Below are positions 1 to 9,987 of a DNA stretch of 64,000 bases, one piece after another; the first letter of the stretch is position 1, and each line of letters begins with the position of its first letter. Source of the stretch: Basidiobolus meristosporus CBS 931.73 (taxonomy: Eukaryota; Basidiobolomycota; Basidiobolomycetes; Basidiobolales; Basidiobolaceae). A program made the position numbers and the translations under genes. The notes under the pieces were generated by a model, which searched no databases, was not told the DNA's origin, and worked only from the letters and a program-made list of their open reading frames with translations. The stretch is from assembly GCA_002104905.1 (NCBI GenBank), contig MCFE01000132.1:62001-126000 (forward strand), read 5' to 3'.

Positions 1-906
1 ATTTTTTCTCTGAGGGCAGTACTTTGCAATATGTCCTTGCTGGTGGCAATTAAAGCAAAGTCCTTTCTTCTTATATTTTTCTGAGGTAGGATTCTTCTGC
101 ATAGCATCTATTTCCATTGGCACTGCTTCTGATTGTCTTTGTTCATAGTGATTGTAGCCTTTGTGATTAGTCACTGTAGGCTTCCCAACTCCAAACATAG
201 CTGAGTCATAGTCAATGGCAATCTTTGTGGCTTCTTCCATAGTCTGAGGTCTTTGATAATTCACTTTCTTGCAAGTTATTTCTTTCAACCCATCAATAAA
301 GTATTCAACTTGATCCAGGGGGTCCATTCTTTCAATTTGTCCAAGTAGACATCTGTACTCATAGATGTATTCTTGTACCATTACTTTCTGTCTGAGTGTC
401 TTTAACTTCCTTCTTAGTAGTGTCTGCTGGTGTGGAGGCTCAAAAGCATCCTGAATTTCCAACACAAACTCATCCCATGTAGAGTTTGTAGAGCATCCCA
501 TGATAGTGGCTGACCTTATCTTGTTGTGTTACCACTGTAAAGCTGCATCTGCCAGGTAAGAAGCTGCATAATGCAATTTGCTTTCTGGAGCAATTCCTTT
601 AGCCTTCAAAGCTTCTTCAATCTGAAAGAGCCAAGTGTCAGGTTTTCATTGACTCTGCCATGGTACCAGTTGACCTTCACACTAAAGTTGCTCTTGATAG
701 GGCTTTGCTGGCTCTGAGCCATAGTAGTCATTCCTTGTTGCTGTTGGCTGAGGATCTGGAGTAACTGTTGCTGTTGGGCCAGAATTTGCTGCATAGCATT
801 CTTCCATTCTTGATTGTCCTATATCTTGAGGGTGGTTTCTTCTTTCTTCAGGAAGGAGGTTTCTGGTTATTGCTACTACCAATGTCACAAGTCTTGGTAT
901 AATAGT
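1..906 (-). pseudogene. Retrotransposon gag remnant, family A copy 1 (runs off left edge)
   Basis: Read on the minus strand this is the capsid/nucleocapsid part of an LTR retrotransposon. A glutamine-rich start (near 794) leads into a gag core ending in an ALQW-like segment. A zinc knuckle of the CX2CX4HX4C form (CFNCHQQGHIAKYC) is encoded at 16-57. The reading frame is broken near 610-650, where the text jumps frame, and again further on, so no full protein can be made. The rest of the element lies beyond the window. Copies of the same gag occur at 7345-7700 and 20130-20900. Assignment to gag is firm; assignment to the Ty3 side rests on the reverse transcriptase found with the other copies. 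Confidence 0.8.
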
Positions 907-1250
907 TGTAAAGGAATAGGGAGTTTAGCTAGTATTGTATTCACTATAACTTGAACTGATTTTTATTGATGTTCCAGCAGCTCCTTATATACATTTTGCC
1001 AGATCAAATTCTGACTAATTGTACTTCCTAATGTAGGTTGTGGCTGATGACTCATTTGATTGCATCATCATCACCCAATAAGATCCTACTAGATATATCT
1101 ATTTCTGTCTGATAAGAATCTGCCGAGTCAATTGCTGACTAATGCTACTGATTTCACAGATAATACTGATATACTGCTAACCTAAACTTAAACTAATTGA
1201 TTTGACTAAAAACTGATCTAACTTAAATATTCAAGCAGCAGATCATAACA
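907..1250 (-). repeat. LTR of family A retrotransposon
   Basis: This 344-bp block begins TGTAAAGG and ends CATAACA on the plus strand, giving the usual TG...CA ends. It lies directly upstream of the minus-strand gag. The inner 140 bp recur beside the gag copy at 20988-21130, and the outer about 110 bp recur at 7241-7348. It is therefore the 5' LTR of the element that runs off the left edge. Its outer side abuts copia sequence at 1251, so it was inserted into that older element. Confidence 0.7.
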
Positions 1251-1709
1251 GTAGACTATTGTATTAATAATATTGACATCTCCAGATATTGAAGATGCAG
1301 TGGTAATAGTCAGTCAGTTGATGTAGAATTATGGATATGATCAAATTGTTGCGGTAAGGCAGATTTTCAAATATCTTAAAGTACTCTAGATATGGTGCTG
1401 AAATGCTCTGGAGAAGCTAAAAGGCAAAAAATCTGATGCTTATAGTCATTCTGATTGAGGAAGAGGTCTGTTTGACAGATGCTTCATAACTTAATATAGG
1501 TTATTATGTAATTGTATAGTTGTTACCTGGAATATCAAGAAACAACCAACTTCAACATTCTCAGCACCAGAGGCAGAGTATGTGCCTTCTTCTCACGCAA
1601 TCAGCAACAAAATATAGGTAAAGAGCTTACTCAAAGACTTTTGTATCAATGCTCATGAGCTAGTTTGTATTTACAAGGATATTCAAAGTTGTATTTCATT
1701 GGACAGAAG
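1251..1709 (+). pseudogene. Copia-type RNase H tail remnant
   Basis: The stretch aligns with 6060-6447, the C-terminal RNase H part of the longer copia remnant. It includes the region before the AEYMAA-like end of the polyprotein, here a degenerate cagaggcagagtatgtg. It ends in a purine-rich run just before an LTR. Stops and indels are frequent. It is the 3' end of a second copia copy, truncated on the left by the family A LTR. Confidence 0.65.
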
Positions 1710-2385
1710 GGTTGGTGATAATTGATTAGTTGATTTCATTCAGTTTCTGAGAAGTTTACTTATTAACTCTGGACCTGTTTAACTCAGTGTTGGACTTATT
1801 TGCACAGCAGATGTCACTATCTTTTGGATCTATGATTTTATCATTGTTCCCCTACAGTCAAGATCAAGTTAATGCTTTTACTAAATAGTAGTACTTTAGA
1901 TCCATAAACCTCTCAAACAGCCACAGAAGGCTGAAGAGACTTTGACAGAAAATAACTGCCTGTTAATACCTCAATCAAAATTGATGTTTACTTGCACTAG
2001 CTCAAAAGATGAGACACTTGATCAAGATGGGTAACATGCAGATAGGCTGAAGAAAAGTGCTATAAGGGGAGTAGGTTATTGGAGACTGCAGACTATGGAC
2101 AAAGCCATCAAGATTGCTATTCACTGAGAGCCAGCTATGGTTGGAGCTGGACAGCACACAATGAACCATAAAAAATCTGCAATTACTATGAACACAAAAA
2201 TGGCAAACTGCGCCTGCAGAATTATTTGTATACAAAACTATGAGACTCCCCTTACTTAGTATTACAGCTGATTACTTCTACAAAGGCATAAATACTGTGC
2301 TTCTTTATGAATAAACAACAGCTCAGCTTTAATCATTATTTCTTGATATGATCCTTGTATCTAAAACATTTCTCAAATTGCTGCA
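1710..2385 (+). repeat. Copia-family LTR, interrupted
   Basis: The two ends match the 369-bp solo LTR at 3430-3798: 1710-1935 matches its first part and 2240-2385 its last part. About 300 bp of unassigned sequence lies between them (about 1940-2240). The LTR follows the RNase H tail of one copia copy and precedes the gag of the next, so it is shared by both. That is the layout expected after recombination between LTRs or of a tandem insertion. Confidence 0.6.
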
Positions 2386-5300
2386 GGTTATGAGTCCCAT
2401 TTGCCTTTATCAATTTTAGATATGACTTCTACCAGCAAATAGAGCAATACCTATATCTTCCCTCTAAAGGAGAGGTTTGATAGGAGAAACTACAGACTTG
2501 GAGAATCAAGATGCATATCCACCTTGAGGATACACAGCTTTAGAATATAGTAGCACAATAAGTAGTTGAGCCCAAAAAATCAGCAGAAGAAGTTAACAAG
2601 CTTGAAGAAATGTAGAGAAAGGCCTGTGATGCCATATATATTAGTATGCAAAATTCTTTCACTGGAAAGATTTATTCATTGGACAAGTTTATGCTTTCAA
2701 ATACTGTCAAAGCATCATGGGAATTATCAGACAAGATCTTTAGAGCAAAGTCAGTATCAAGCAGGCTTTTTTTAAAACAAATGTGCTTCAATATGTGGAA
2801 GAAGCCAGATTATGATATGCTATAGCTCATTAACAGAATGGAGATACTTACAGAAGAACTTTACCATATTAATGGTGGTGTAGATGATGCAAGAAAAAAT
2901 AGTATGTCTGCTTTGTAGCTTACCAGACAAGTATTAGCCACTTGTACCTTCTCTTGAAAGTAGGGAAGTCAATGCAACTTTGGACTATGTCAAATGAAGA
3001 CTTCTCCATGAGGAACTCTGACATAATGATCAAGCAGAGAAAACTGAAGATAATTCTATATTTAGCTCAGAAAGGCACTCTGAAAAGAAGGGAAATCAAC
3101 AAAATAAAGGGCACCTAGTTGCTGTAACTACTGTAGAAGCCAGGGAACTGGGCAAGAGAATGCAAGAAAAACCAAGCAGTCAAAAACAGAAGCTAGAGCA
3201 GGCAAACAATATAAGAACTGATGAGCAGTTAATTATGGCTGTAAAAGAGAGTGCAAGTAGCTGTAGAAATGAATGGTATATTGGCTCTAGTGCATCAAAG
3301 CATATTTGCAATATAGAGGAGTGATTCAGCAACTTCAAGACTATTCCCATATGATAGACTTATCTGGGAGACAACTCTGCACTGGAAGCCACAGCCAGTG
3401 AGTCAAAACAGCTAAATATAAGTGATATCTGTTGAAATATTGGACTATTTGGTATCATTCAGCAGCTAATAATTTACTTAGCAATTCTAGCCTAGTCTTA
3501 GTCACTGTAGGACTCACTTACTGCCTTAACTTTGCCACTTTCTTCAGATATATGATCTTATGATTATTCCCCTATAGTCAGAATCAAATCAGCACCGTTA
3601 CCAAACATTATGTACTAACCCTGAAACTGTTACAGAATGCTCCTGAATATTGAGAAACCCTCCCTACCTAGTGTTGCAGCTGTATTACTTCTGCAAAGGT
3701 ATGAATACAGAGCTTCTTTATGAATAAACAACAGTTCAACTATTATCACTATTTCTTGATAAGTTCCTTATATCCAAATCACTTCTTAAGTTGCAACAAT
3801 ATCTCAGGGGCAACAACATCAAAACTGACTGACATACTTTATGCACCTGGACCATCTAAGAGCCTACTGTCAGTTAGCAAAGCCAAGACTCAAGGACTGA
3901 AATTGGCTTTTACTAAGCTGAACTGCTCAATAGTGAATGAAATGGACCAAAATTAGCTCCAGGTATCAGAGATTACAATATATGCAAGTTGTATGAAGGA
4001 TTATTGTACTTGGGAATGTCAACATTGATGAAAATGTTGAAAATAACTCAGAGACATGGTATAGGAGTGTAGAATACATTGGGGAACAGAAAATGAACTA
4101 AGTTGTGAAAAATCTGCTTGCTCTGGGCCTCAATTACTCAATTCCAATCATATAGGGTGCCTTTACAGATTGATTGTATGGCCAACAAGCTAGGCAATGC
4201 TTCAGGAGCTCAGAAGGCATTAATACTACCAAAATACTAGCTATTGCACAATCAGACATATGAGGGGCCATAAGAGCACTCTCCCTTGGAGCCATGAGGT
4301 AGGTTATGACATTTATTGATGACAAATCAGGATGTACAAGGGTGTACTCCCTCAAGACAACAGATGAGGCTCTAGAGACGTTCAAGCATCTTGAGAGCAA
4401 GGCAGAAACTCAAGCTGGGTGTAAATTGACTCTACTTTAAAGTGCAAATGGAGGGAAATACTGCTTTAAAGAGTTTGCAAAGTACTCCCAACTACTGGTA
4501 TACTTCAACAGACAGCTGTTTCACATATTCCACTGCATAATGGAGTAGCAGAATGTCCAAATAGACCAAACGTAGAGATGGGAAGATCTATTCCATGTGA
4601 TAAGGTGAATGGACTATTTATTTTGGACTGAATCTGTATTTTGCATAGTGTACATCAAGAATAGCTGCCCAACTACAGCACTACATCTTTCTACATTCTT
4701 TGAAGCATATACAGGTAATAACCACCCCTTAGGGGCCTCAAGATCTTTAGCAGTGATGATTTTTATTGCAACCCTTCCAAAAAATACCCTAAGTCGGAGC
4801 CATGTAGTGAACAAGGGATCTTGCTTGGGTATTATGAAGATATTAAGGGTTATAGAGTGAATAATGGCTAAATTCAGAAGCCAATCAAGAGCAGCAATGT
4901 TGTATATGAGGTGAAATCAGATCTGAAAGCTACTCAAATCTTTTCGCCAGCTGCCCAATGATGTATTCAACACTAATGAAGGAGTTGTATACCTAATTCA
5001 GCCAGATACAGAAGAAAATTCACTAGTTCCAGATTGGAGCAAATTATCCCAGATAGGTGATCTACCAGAATAAAAAATGCTTCTGAATACTGGTGGCAGA
5101 CATTCAATGAATGTGAAGAACCTTGTCTTGCCTTATGGGCCAAATTTCAGAGTCTGGAAAAAGCAAGGTAGGGTTCAGATACTACTATATGGCAACAAGC
5201 CTTGCAGGAGGAGTACCAATCACTGTTCATGGCAGAAATGTGGCAACTGGTAGATTTACCAAATGGGAGAATGCTAATGGGATGTAGATGGGTTCACAAG

Positions 5301-6447
5301 ATCAAGATAATCTCAAATGGTACTCTTGACAAGTACAAGACTAAATTTGTGCTTAAAGGCTGTTCCCAGATCCAAGCACTGAGCTTAAGGGTACATTTGC
5401 TCCAGTTGCATATTTTACCTCCTTTAGGACAGCTCTAGCCCTGGCAGCAGTATACAGTCTAGGTCTGCACCAAATGTATTTCAGAACAGCCTTTCTAAGT
5501 GGGAATCTGCAGGAGAACTTACCTATGGAGCAACAAAAAGGTATTACCAACCCAAACGGCCCCTACATGATTTGCTGACTTAAAAACTGCTGTGCAGACT
5601 TAACAGGCACCTAGAGCATGGTGTAAGAAGACTAGCACATACATAGAGGAAAATGGGTTCATTTGTAGCACTGCAAATTATAGTATATATGTGCAACATC
5701 TCAAAAGGGGAGTAATTGTTGTAGTTCTTCAGATGACAACCTAATATCAGCTGTAAGAGTCCAGAAGGCACTTAAACAGACAAAATCAGATCACTACAGC
5801 AAGTTTGAGATGAAAGATTTGTGAAAATTGGGCTATTTTGTTGGGATTGAAGTCAAATTTGATATAACTATGTAGAAGATTGCGCTGAATTAGTCTAGCT
5901 AGATCAGAGACTTTCTTAGACAACTCAAGATGTAAAATTGCAAGCCAGCAGCAACCCTCATGGAAAATAACTTAAGATTGAGCAAGTCTCAGCCAGTTCT
6001 GGGTCAAAACTGCTCAAATTTGGACCACAACTTCAACTACCAGTCAATGGTTGGTAGCCTGCTGTACTGATTGGTATCTACATATTCAGATACTGCAGAG
6101 GCATTTGGAATAGTTAGTCATATTATGCATATTATGGATCTGACCAAATAACAGCAGTTAAGCAGATTTTCAGATATCTACAAGGTACTATCTGTATGGT
6201 ACCGGAATACTCTGGAGCAGCCAAGAGGCAAGAATTTGATTTTTGTGGTGATTCAGCTTGGGTTAGGGATCTGATCAACAGATGCTTTACCACTGGGCAT
6301 GCATTTTGTATGCTTGTGCAGCTATTACCTGGTATTGTTAGAAACAACCATCTGTGGCCCTATCTACACCTGAGGCAGAATATATGGCTGCATGTTAAGA
6401 ATCTCAGTGAGAAATTAGGATTAAGATACTATTTAGTTGAAGAGAAA
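2386..6447 (+). pseudogene. Decayed Ty1/copia gag-pol
   Basis: Broken segments follow the copia order. Gag-like text lies at 2560-3200. A protease region with a SASKHIC motif follows at about 3270. Then come a pre-integrase/protease end (LYAPGPSKSLLSVSKA, 3838-3890) and an integrase core with IDDKSG and a GILQQT...NGVAE-like stretch (4300-4570). Reverse transcriptase includes GCRWVHKIK (5275-5310), and the RNase H end lies at 6060-6447. Order and strand fit copia and not Ty3, because integrase comes before reverse transcriptase. Stops and shifts occur every 100-200 bases, so the copy is dead. A solo LTR of the same family splits the protease region, and a purine-rich tract (about 6438-6449) precedes the 3' LTR. 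Confidence 0.8.
3430..3798 (+). repeat. Solo copia LTR with 5-bp target duplication
   Basis: The 369-bp repeat begins TGTTGAAATATTGG and ends TTGCAACA. It is flanked on both sides by ATATC (3425-3429 and 3799-3803). Similar LTRs lie at 1710-2385 and 6448-6816. It splits the protease region of the surrounding element, whose reading resumes after it. This is a textbook solo LTR left by recombination between the two LTRs of an inserted element. Confidence 0.9.
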
Positions 6448-6816
6448 GGTTGAAATAATGGGCTACAAGGTATCATTCAATAGCTAAAACTTACTTAATA
6501 ATTCTGGACTAGTCTTAGTCATTGTGGGACTCATTTGCAGCCCTAAAAGTGCCTATATCATTCAGATCTATGTTCCTGTGATTATTCTCTGCTAGTCAAG
6601 ATTTAATTAACACTGTTACCAAGCATTATATATAAACCCTGAAACTCTTGTAGTAGGCTACTGAATGTGGAGAGACTTCCCTTACTTAGTGTTACAGCAG
6701 TATTACTTCTATAAAGGTATAAATGCTGAGCTTTTTTTTGAATATATAACAGTTCAACTTTTATCATTATTCCTTGATAAGTTCCTTATATCCAAAAAAC
6801 TTCTTAATTTATATCA
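6448..6816 (+). repeat. 3' LTR of the copia remnant
   Basis: It aligns along its whole length with the solo LTR at 3430-3798 and follows a purine-rich tract. Its ends are eroded, with GGTTGA in place of TGTTGA and a terminal ATATCA. Confidence 0.7.
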
Positions 6817-6920
6817 CGTTACCTGCTGTGCTGGAGAAAACTAATTTATGAACCACTGTTTCACTAATTGTGCTGGAGAAACACCAGTTTTGACCTTTTT
6901 TGGGATTAACGTTGTGCATG

Positions 6921-7239
6921 ATGTGTAAGAGTACAGTTGACCTTAGGACATGCATTTGATACTCAGTACCCAGGGTGCTCTTATTAGCTCAAGAGGCTTG
7001 TAACATAAGCCAAACATACATGCCACTATCTTGGTCCACTGGTACTATCTGTCATTATTCTCCTATATTGGCCTTAAAGTAAAATCAATACAACACACTT
7101 ATAGTGCCAGTTAATACCAGTGGACTAAGATAGTGGCATGTATGTTTGGTTCATGTTGGAAGCCTCTTGTGCTAGAGTCAGAGTGCCATGGATAGTGAGT
7201 ACAACATTCATGTCTTTGGTACTCTGTGCTCTTACACAT
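6921..7239. repeat. Long imperfect inverted repeat (hairpin)
   Basis: The segment about 6921-7046 is the imperfect reverse complement of about 7115-7239. The arms are about 123 bp each with a spacer of about 68 bp. The arms include GTGTAAGAGTAC at the outside and TGGCATGTATGTTTGG near the loop. No coding sequence is seen. It could be a MITE-like or foldback element, or an inverted duplication within retroelement debris. Confidence 0.75.
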
Positions 7240-7240
7240 T

Positions 7241-7348
7241 GTCCTATACTACTGATTTGATAGAAAATACTGATCTAGGGATAGTCTATGCATGAAACCA
7301 GTTGGTTTCACTTGAAACTGGTCAAACTTAAACACTCAAGCAGTGGAT
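7241..7348 (-). repeat. Family A LTR fragment
   Basis: It matches the outer end of the LTR at 1140-1250, including a CTTAAACACTCAAGCAG-like stretch, and ends at a shared AACAG. It is in minus orientation, although the gag that follows it is plus. This adjacency is a rearrangement and not an original element end. Confidence 0.6.
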
Positions 7349-8310
7349 TGTAACAGTTACTCCAGTTTGTCATCCAGCAGTAACAAGGAATGACTACTAT
7401 GGAATAGAGGCAGCAAAGTCCTGGCAACAGCTAATGTGGTGTGAATGTTAACAGGTACCATTATGGATTGATGTGGCTTTCAAGGCTAAACAAATTGCCT
7501 GAGAAAGCATGTTGCATGCTGTAGCTTCTAACTTGGCAGCTGCAGCTTTGCATTACAACCACAACAAAACCAGATTAGCCACCATGATGGCATGTTCTAC
7601 TATCCCTGCCTGGAATGATTTTGTGTTGGAAATTCTAAACAATTATGAACCTCCACACAAGTGGATACTACCAAGAAGGAAGCTGAAGATGGAGAAACAA
7701 ATCTAACAGTGACTGCAGCAAGGATACATTAGGCCCAGTAGACCAGTTTGAGGAGCACCAGAGCAATTTTTGAAAAGAAGGAAGAAACACTAAGTATAAG
7801 TGTTGACTGCAGAGCTGAGTAACAGTGAGAAACAAGTACCCTATAGCTTGAAGAGAAAAGCTTTTGAGCCATCTTAATGGGGCTACTAAACTCAGCAAGT
7901 TTTACCTCATCTGAGGGTACAACCAGATGAGACCCACCAGCAAGCATTCAGAACCCAATCCAGACATTATGAGCACTTAGTTATGAGTTTTGGTCTCAAT
8001 TGTACCCTTCCAATATTCATGCTATTGATACAAACATCTTTTAGGAGTGCTTGGACAGATTTGCAGTAATCTACCTTAGATGATATATTGATATACAGCA
8101 TAACAGAAGAGGACTACATGTTTCACATTGAGAAGGTCTAGGAGTGGCTAACAGCAAACAAGCTTTATAGCAAGCTGACAAAGTGTGAGCTTTTAAAGAA
8201 GCATGTTTTATATTTAGGAAACTTACTGACTGGTAGAATTGCAACCTTGGACCCCAAGGATGCTAAAGCTTGTATGTGTGCAGGTACTCCTAAAAAATAG
8301 CTTGCATCAA
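7345..8310 (+). pseudogene. Family A gag fused to reverse transcriptase by internal deletion
   Basis: The first part (7345-7700) matches the family A gag, with AAALHYNHNKT and WNDFVLEI-like text. The second part is Ty3-type reverse transcriptase: GYIRPSRPV near 7715, LVMSFGL near 7980 and YLDDILIYS near 8075, followed by an NKLYSKLTKCE-like stretch. Nucleocapsid and protease are missing between the parts. Several stops interrupt it. The YLDD catalytic motif fixes the domain call. Confidence 0.8.
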
Positions 8311-8600
8311 TCTCACTAATGTTGCCAAGGCATTAGTGAGGCAAAAACCTATGTCTAAATACTTATATTGTTCATATTTGGTTGTGAGTGCTGTCTTGGG
8401 GATATCTTGAGGTTTCTTCCTGATCAGGTTGTATTTTGACATGGGTCAATCTTGCTGAATATGGTGGCACCATTAGGCTGATTGTGAAGCTTATTAATCT
8501 GCAGTGTCCATTTGTTGCACTTCATAGTAACTGAGTTCTGGGCTCTGTAGCTTATGCACATCCCAAGCGCTCCATTCCCCTTCTTAACTCAAAGCACCGG
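8311..8600 (-). pseudogene. Family A reverse transcriptase fragment (copy 3, part 1)
   Basis: Minus-strand text gives a Ty3-type reverse transcriptase N-terminal half, with GALGMCISYRAQN and GATIFSKIDP-like segments. It ends exactly at the insertion of the large element at 8601 and continues at 16012. It lies tail to tail with the plus-strand copy on its left. Confidence 0.75.
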
Positions 8601-8835
8601 TGTGGTGGTGTATAGGTCCAAGGGAGAGATACGTCCAACACTTCTCAAGTGTTTTGTGTGTGGGGTGTTCACTGTGTGCAATAACCTCTGGCAAAAGCTT
8701 GCTAGGAATACTTGGGTTCTGTTTCTAATCTAATGTGAAGGGGAATAAAGCCACAAGCTTGTTAAGGGAAAACTATTGAGCTACAATCCCCAACTTAGTT
8801 GGCGTCTTAACAAAAGTATGTGCTGGGTTTGGCGT

Positions 8836-9906
8836 TGTGGTGGTATATAGGTCCAAGGGAGAGATACGTCCAACACTTCTCAAGTGTTTTGTGTGTGGGG
8901 TGTTCACTGGGTGCGATAACCTCTGGCAAAAGCTTGCTAGGAATACTTGGGTTCTGTCTCTAATCTAATGTGAAGGGGAATAAAGCCACAAGCTTGTCAA
9001 GGGAAAACTATTGAGCTACAATCCCCAACTTAGTTGGCGTCTTAACAAAAGTATGTGCTGGGTTCAGCATCCTTTGAGATGACAATGTACTAAAGCTTCC
9101 AAAGTCAAAACAACTGTAAACTCCACCAGCAGGGACTTGATAAGAATGCAGCTGTGGTCAATAGTTACAAAGACAGAAAAGTATCTTTGCCTGTACAAGA
9201 ACAAACTTGGGAAAGAATCAAATATAATAAAAGATACCTACTCTGAGTATTCCTCACAAGTAGTGCCTCCAAGGTCAGTTGGCTGTCAGCGCGGTTTCCT
9301 GGGAGTGTCCTGTGGTCTAGGGTTGGAAGTTCAGGTAGCAGCAGGTAGCAGTGATCACACTAATCAACAAGTTGGTATATTGATAAAAGGGATGATGATT
9401 TATTGTTGAGGGATAGCCTCCCTTATATACTTTTCTTACTGGCTAAGTGATTACTAATCATGGTGTTCCAGAAGGTTCCAGATATCAATAGAAATCTTAA
9501 TGACATCCAAATGACCTAAGAATGTTCTAAGTAGGTGCCGGAAGGTTCTAAGAGGCACAGCACATCCAACCAATCAGGAATCAGTATTCTGAAGCCTGTG
9601 TAACATGGGGATACCATATATGGTATGGAAGTGGTAGGGATGGTGACACGGGCTGATCATGTGTCACGGGTACTGGCGCGGGTACTTGCCTAATATAGAA
9701 GTACTTATAGCTAGTAATCTTACATAAAGTGAGGGGTAACTTATGCAATAAGGTAAGCAGGTGTGATAGTCAACCGGCTTATGGGATAGTACTGATTGGG
9801 TAAGACAAATGGGATAAAACTAAAATAAGTGTAGTAGAGATATAGGGAAGTAGAAAATAAGGGAATGAGCACATCTGTCAGTGGGTGTCACTGTCACCCC
9901 ACTACA
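8836..9906 (-). repeat. 3' LTR of element 1
   Basis: It is 1071 bp, TGTGGTGG to CACTACA on the plus strand, and matches 14941-16011 throughout. The 235 bases before it (8601-8835) repeat its first 235 bases, a direct tandem duplication. It contains a 12-bp palindrome ACCATATATGGT. Confidence 0.9.
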
Positions 9907-9921
9907 TCCACCCCCCTCTCA
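9907..9921 (-). other. Polypurine tract of element 1
   Basis: On the minus strand GAGAGGGGGGTGGA directly precedes the 3' LTR. The core GGGGGGTGGA is identical to that of the gag-only element at 19093-19107. Confidence 0.8.
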
Positions 9922-9987
9922 GCTTTGAACTTGGGTCAAAGCAAACTAATCTTGATGTGCGAAATTCCCATGCTTGAATAACTTAAG

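Noticed and set aside
9137-9409. 90-codon frame kept in the LTRs of element 1 (also 15242-15514 and 23744-24016)
   Set aside because: It is antisense to the element, lies within the LTR, and its conservation reflects the youth of the copies.
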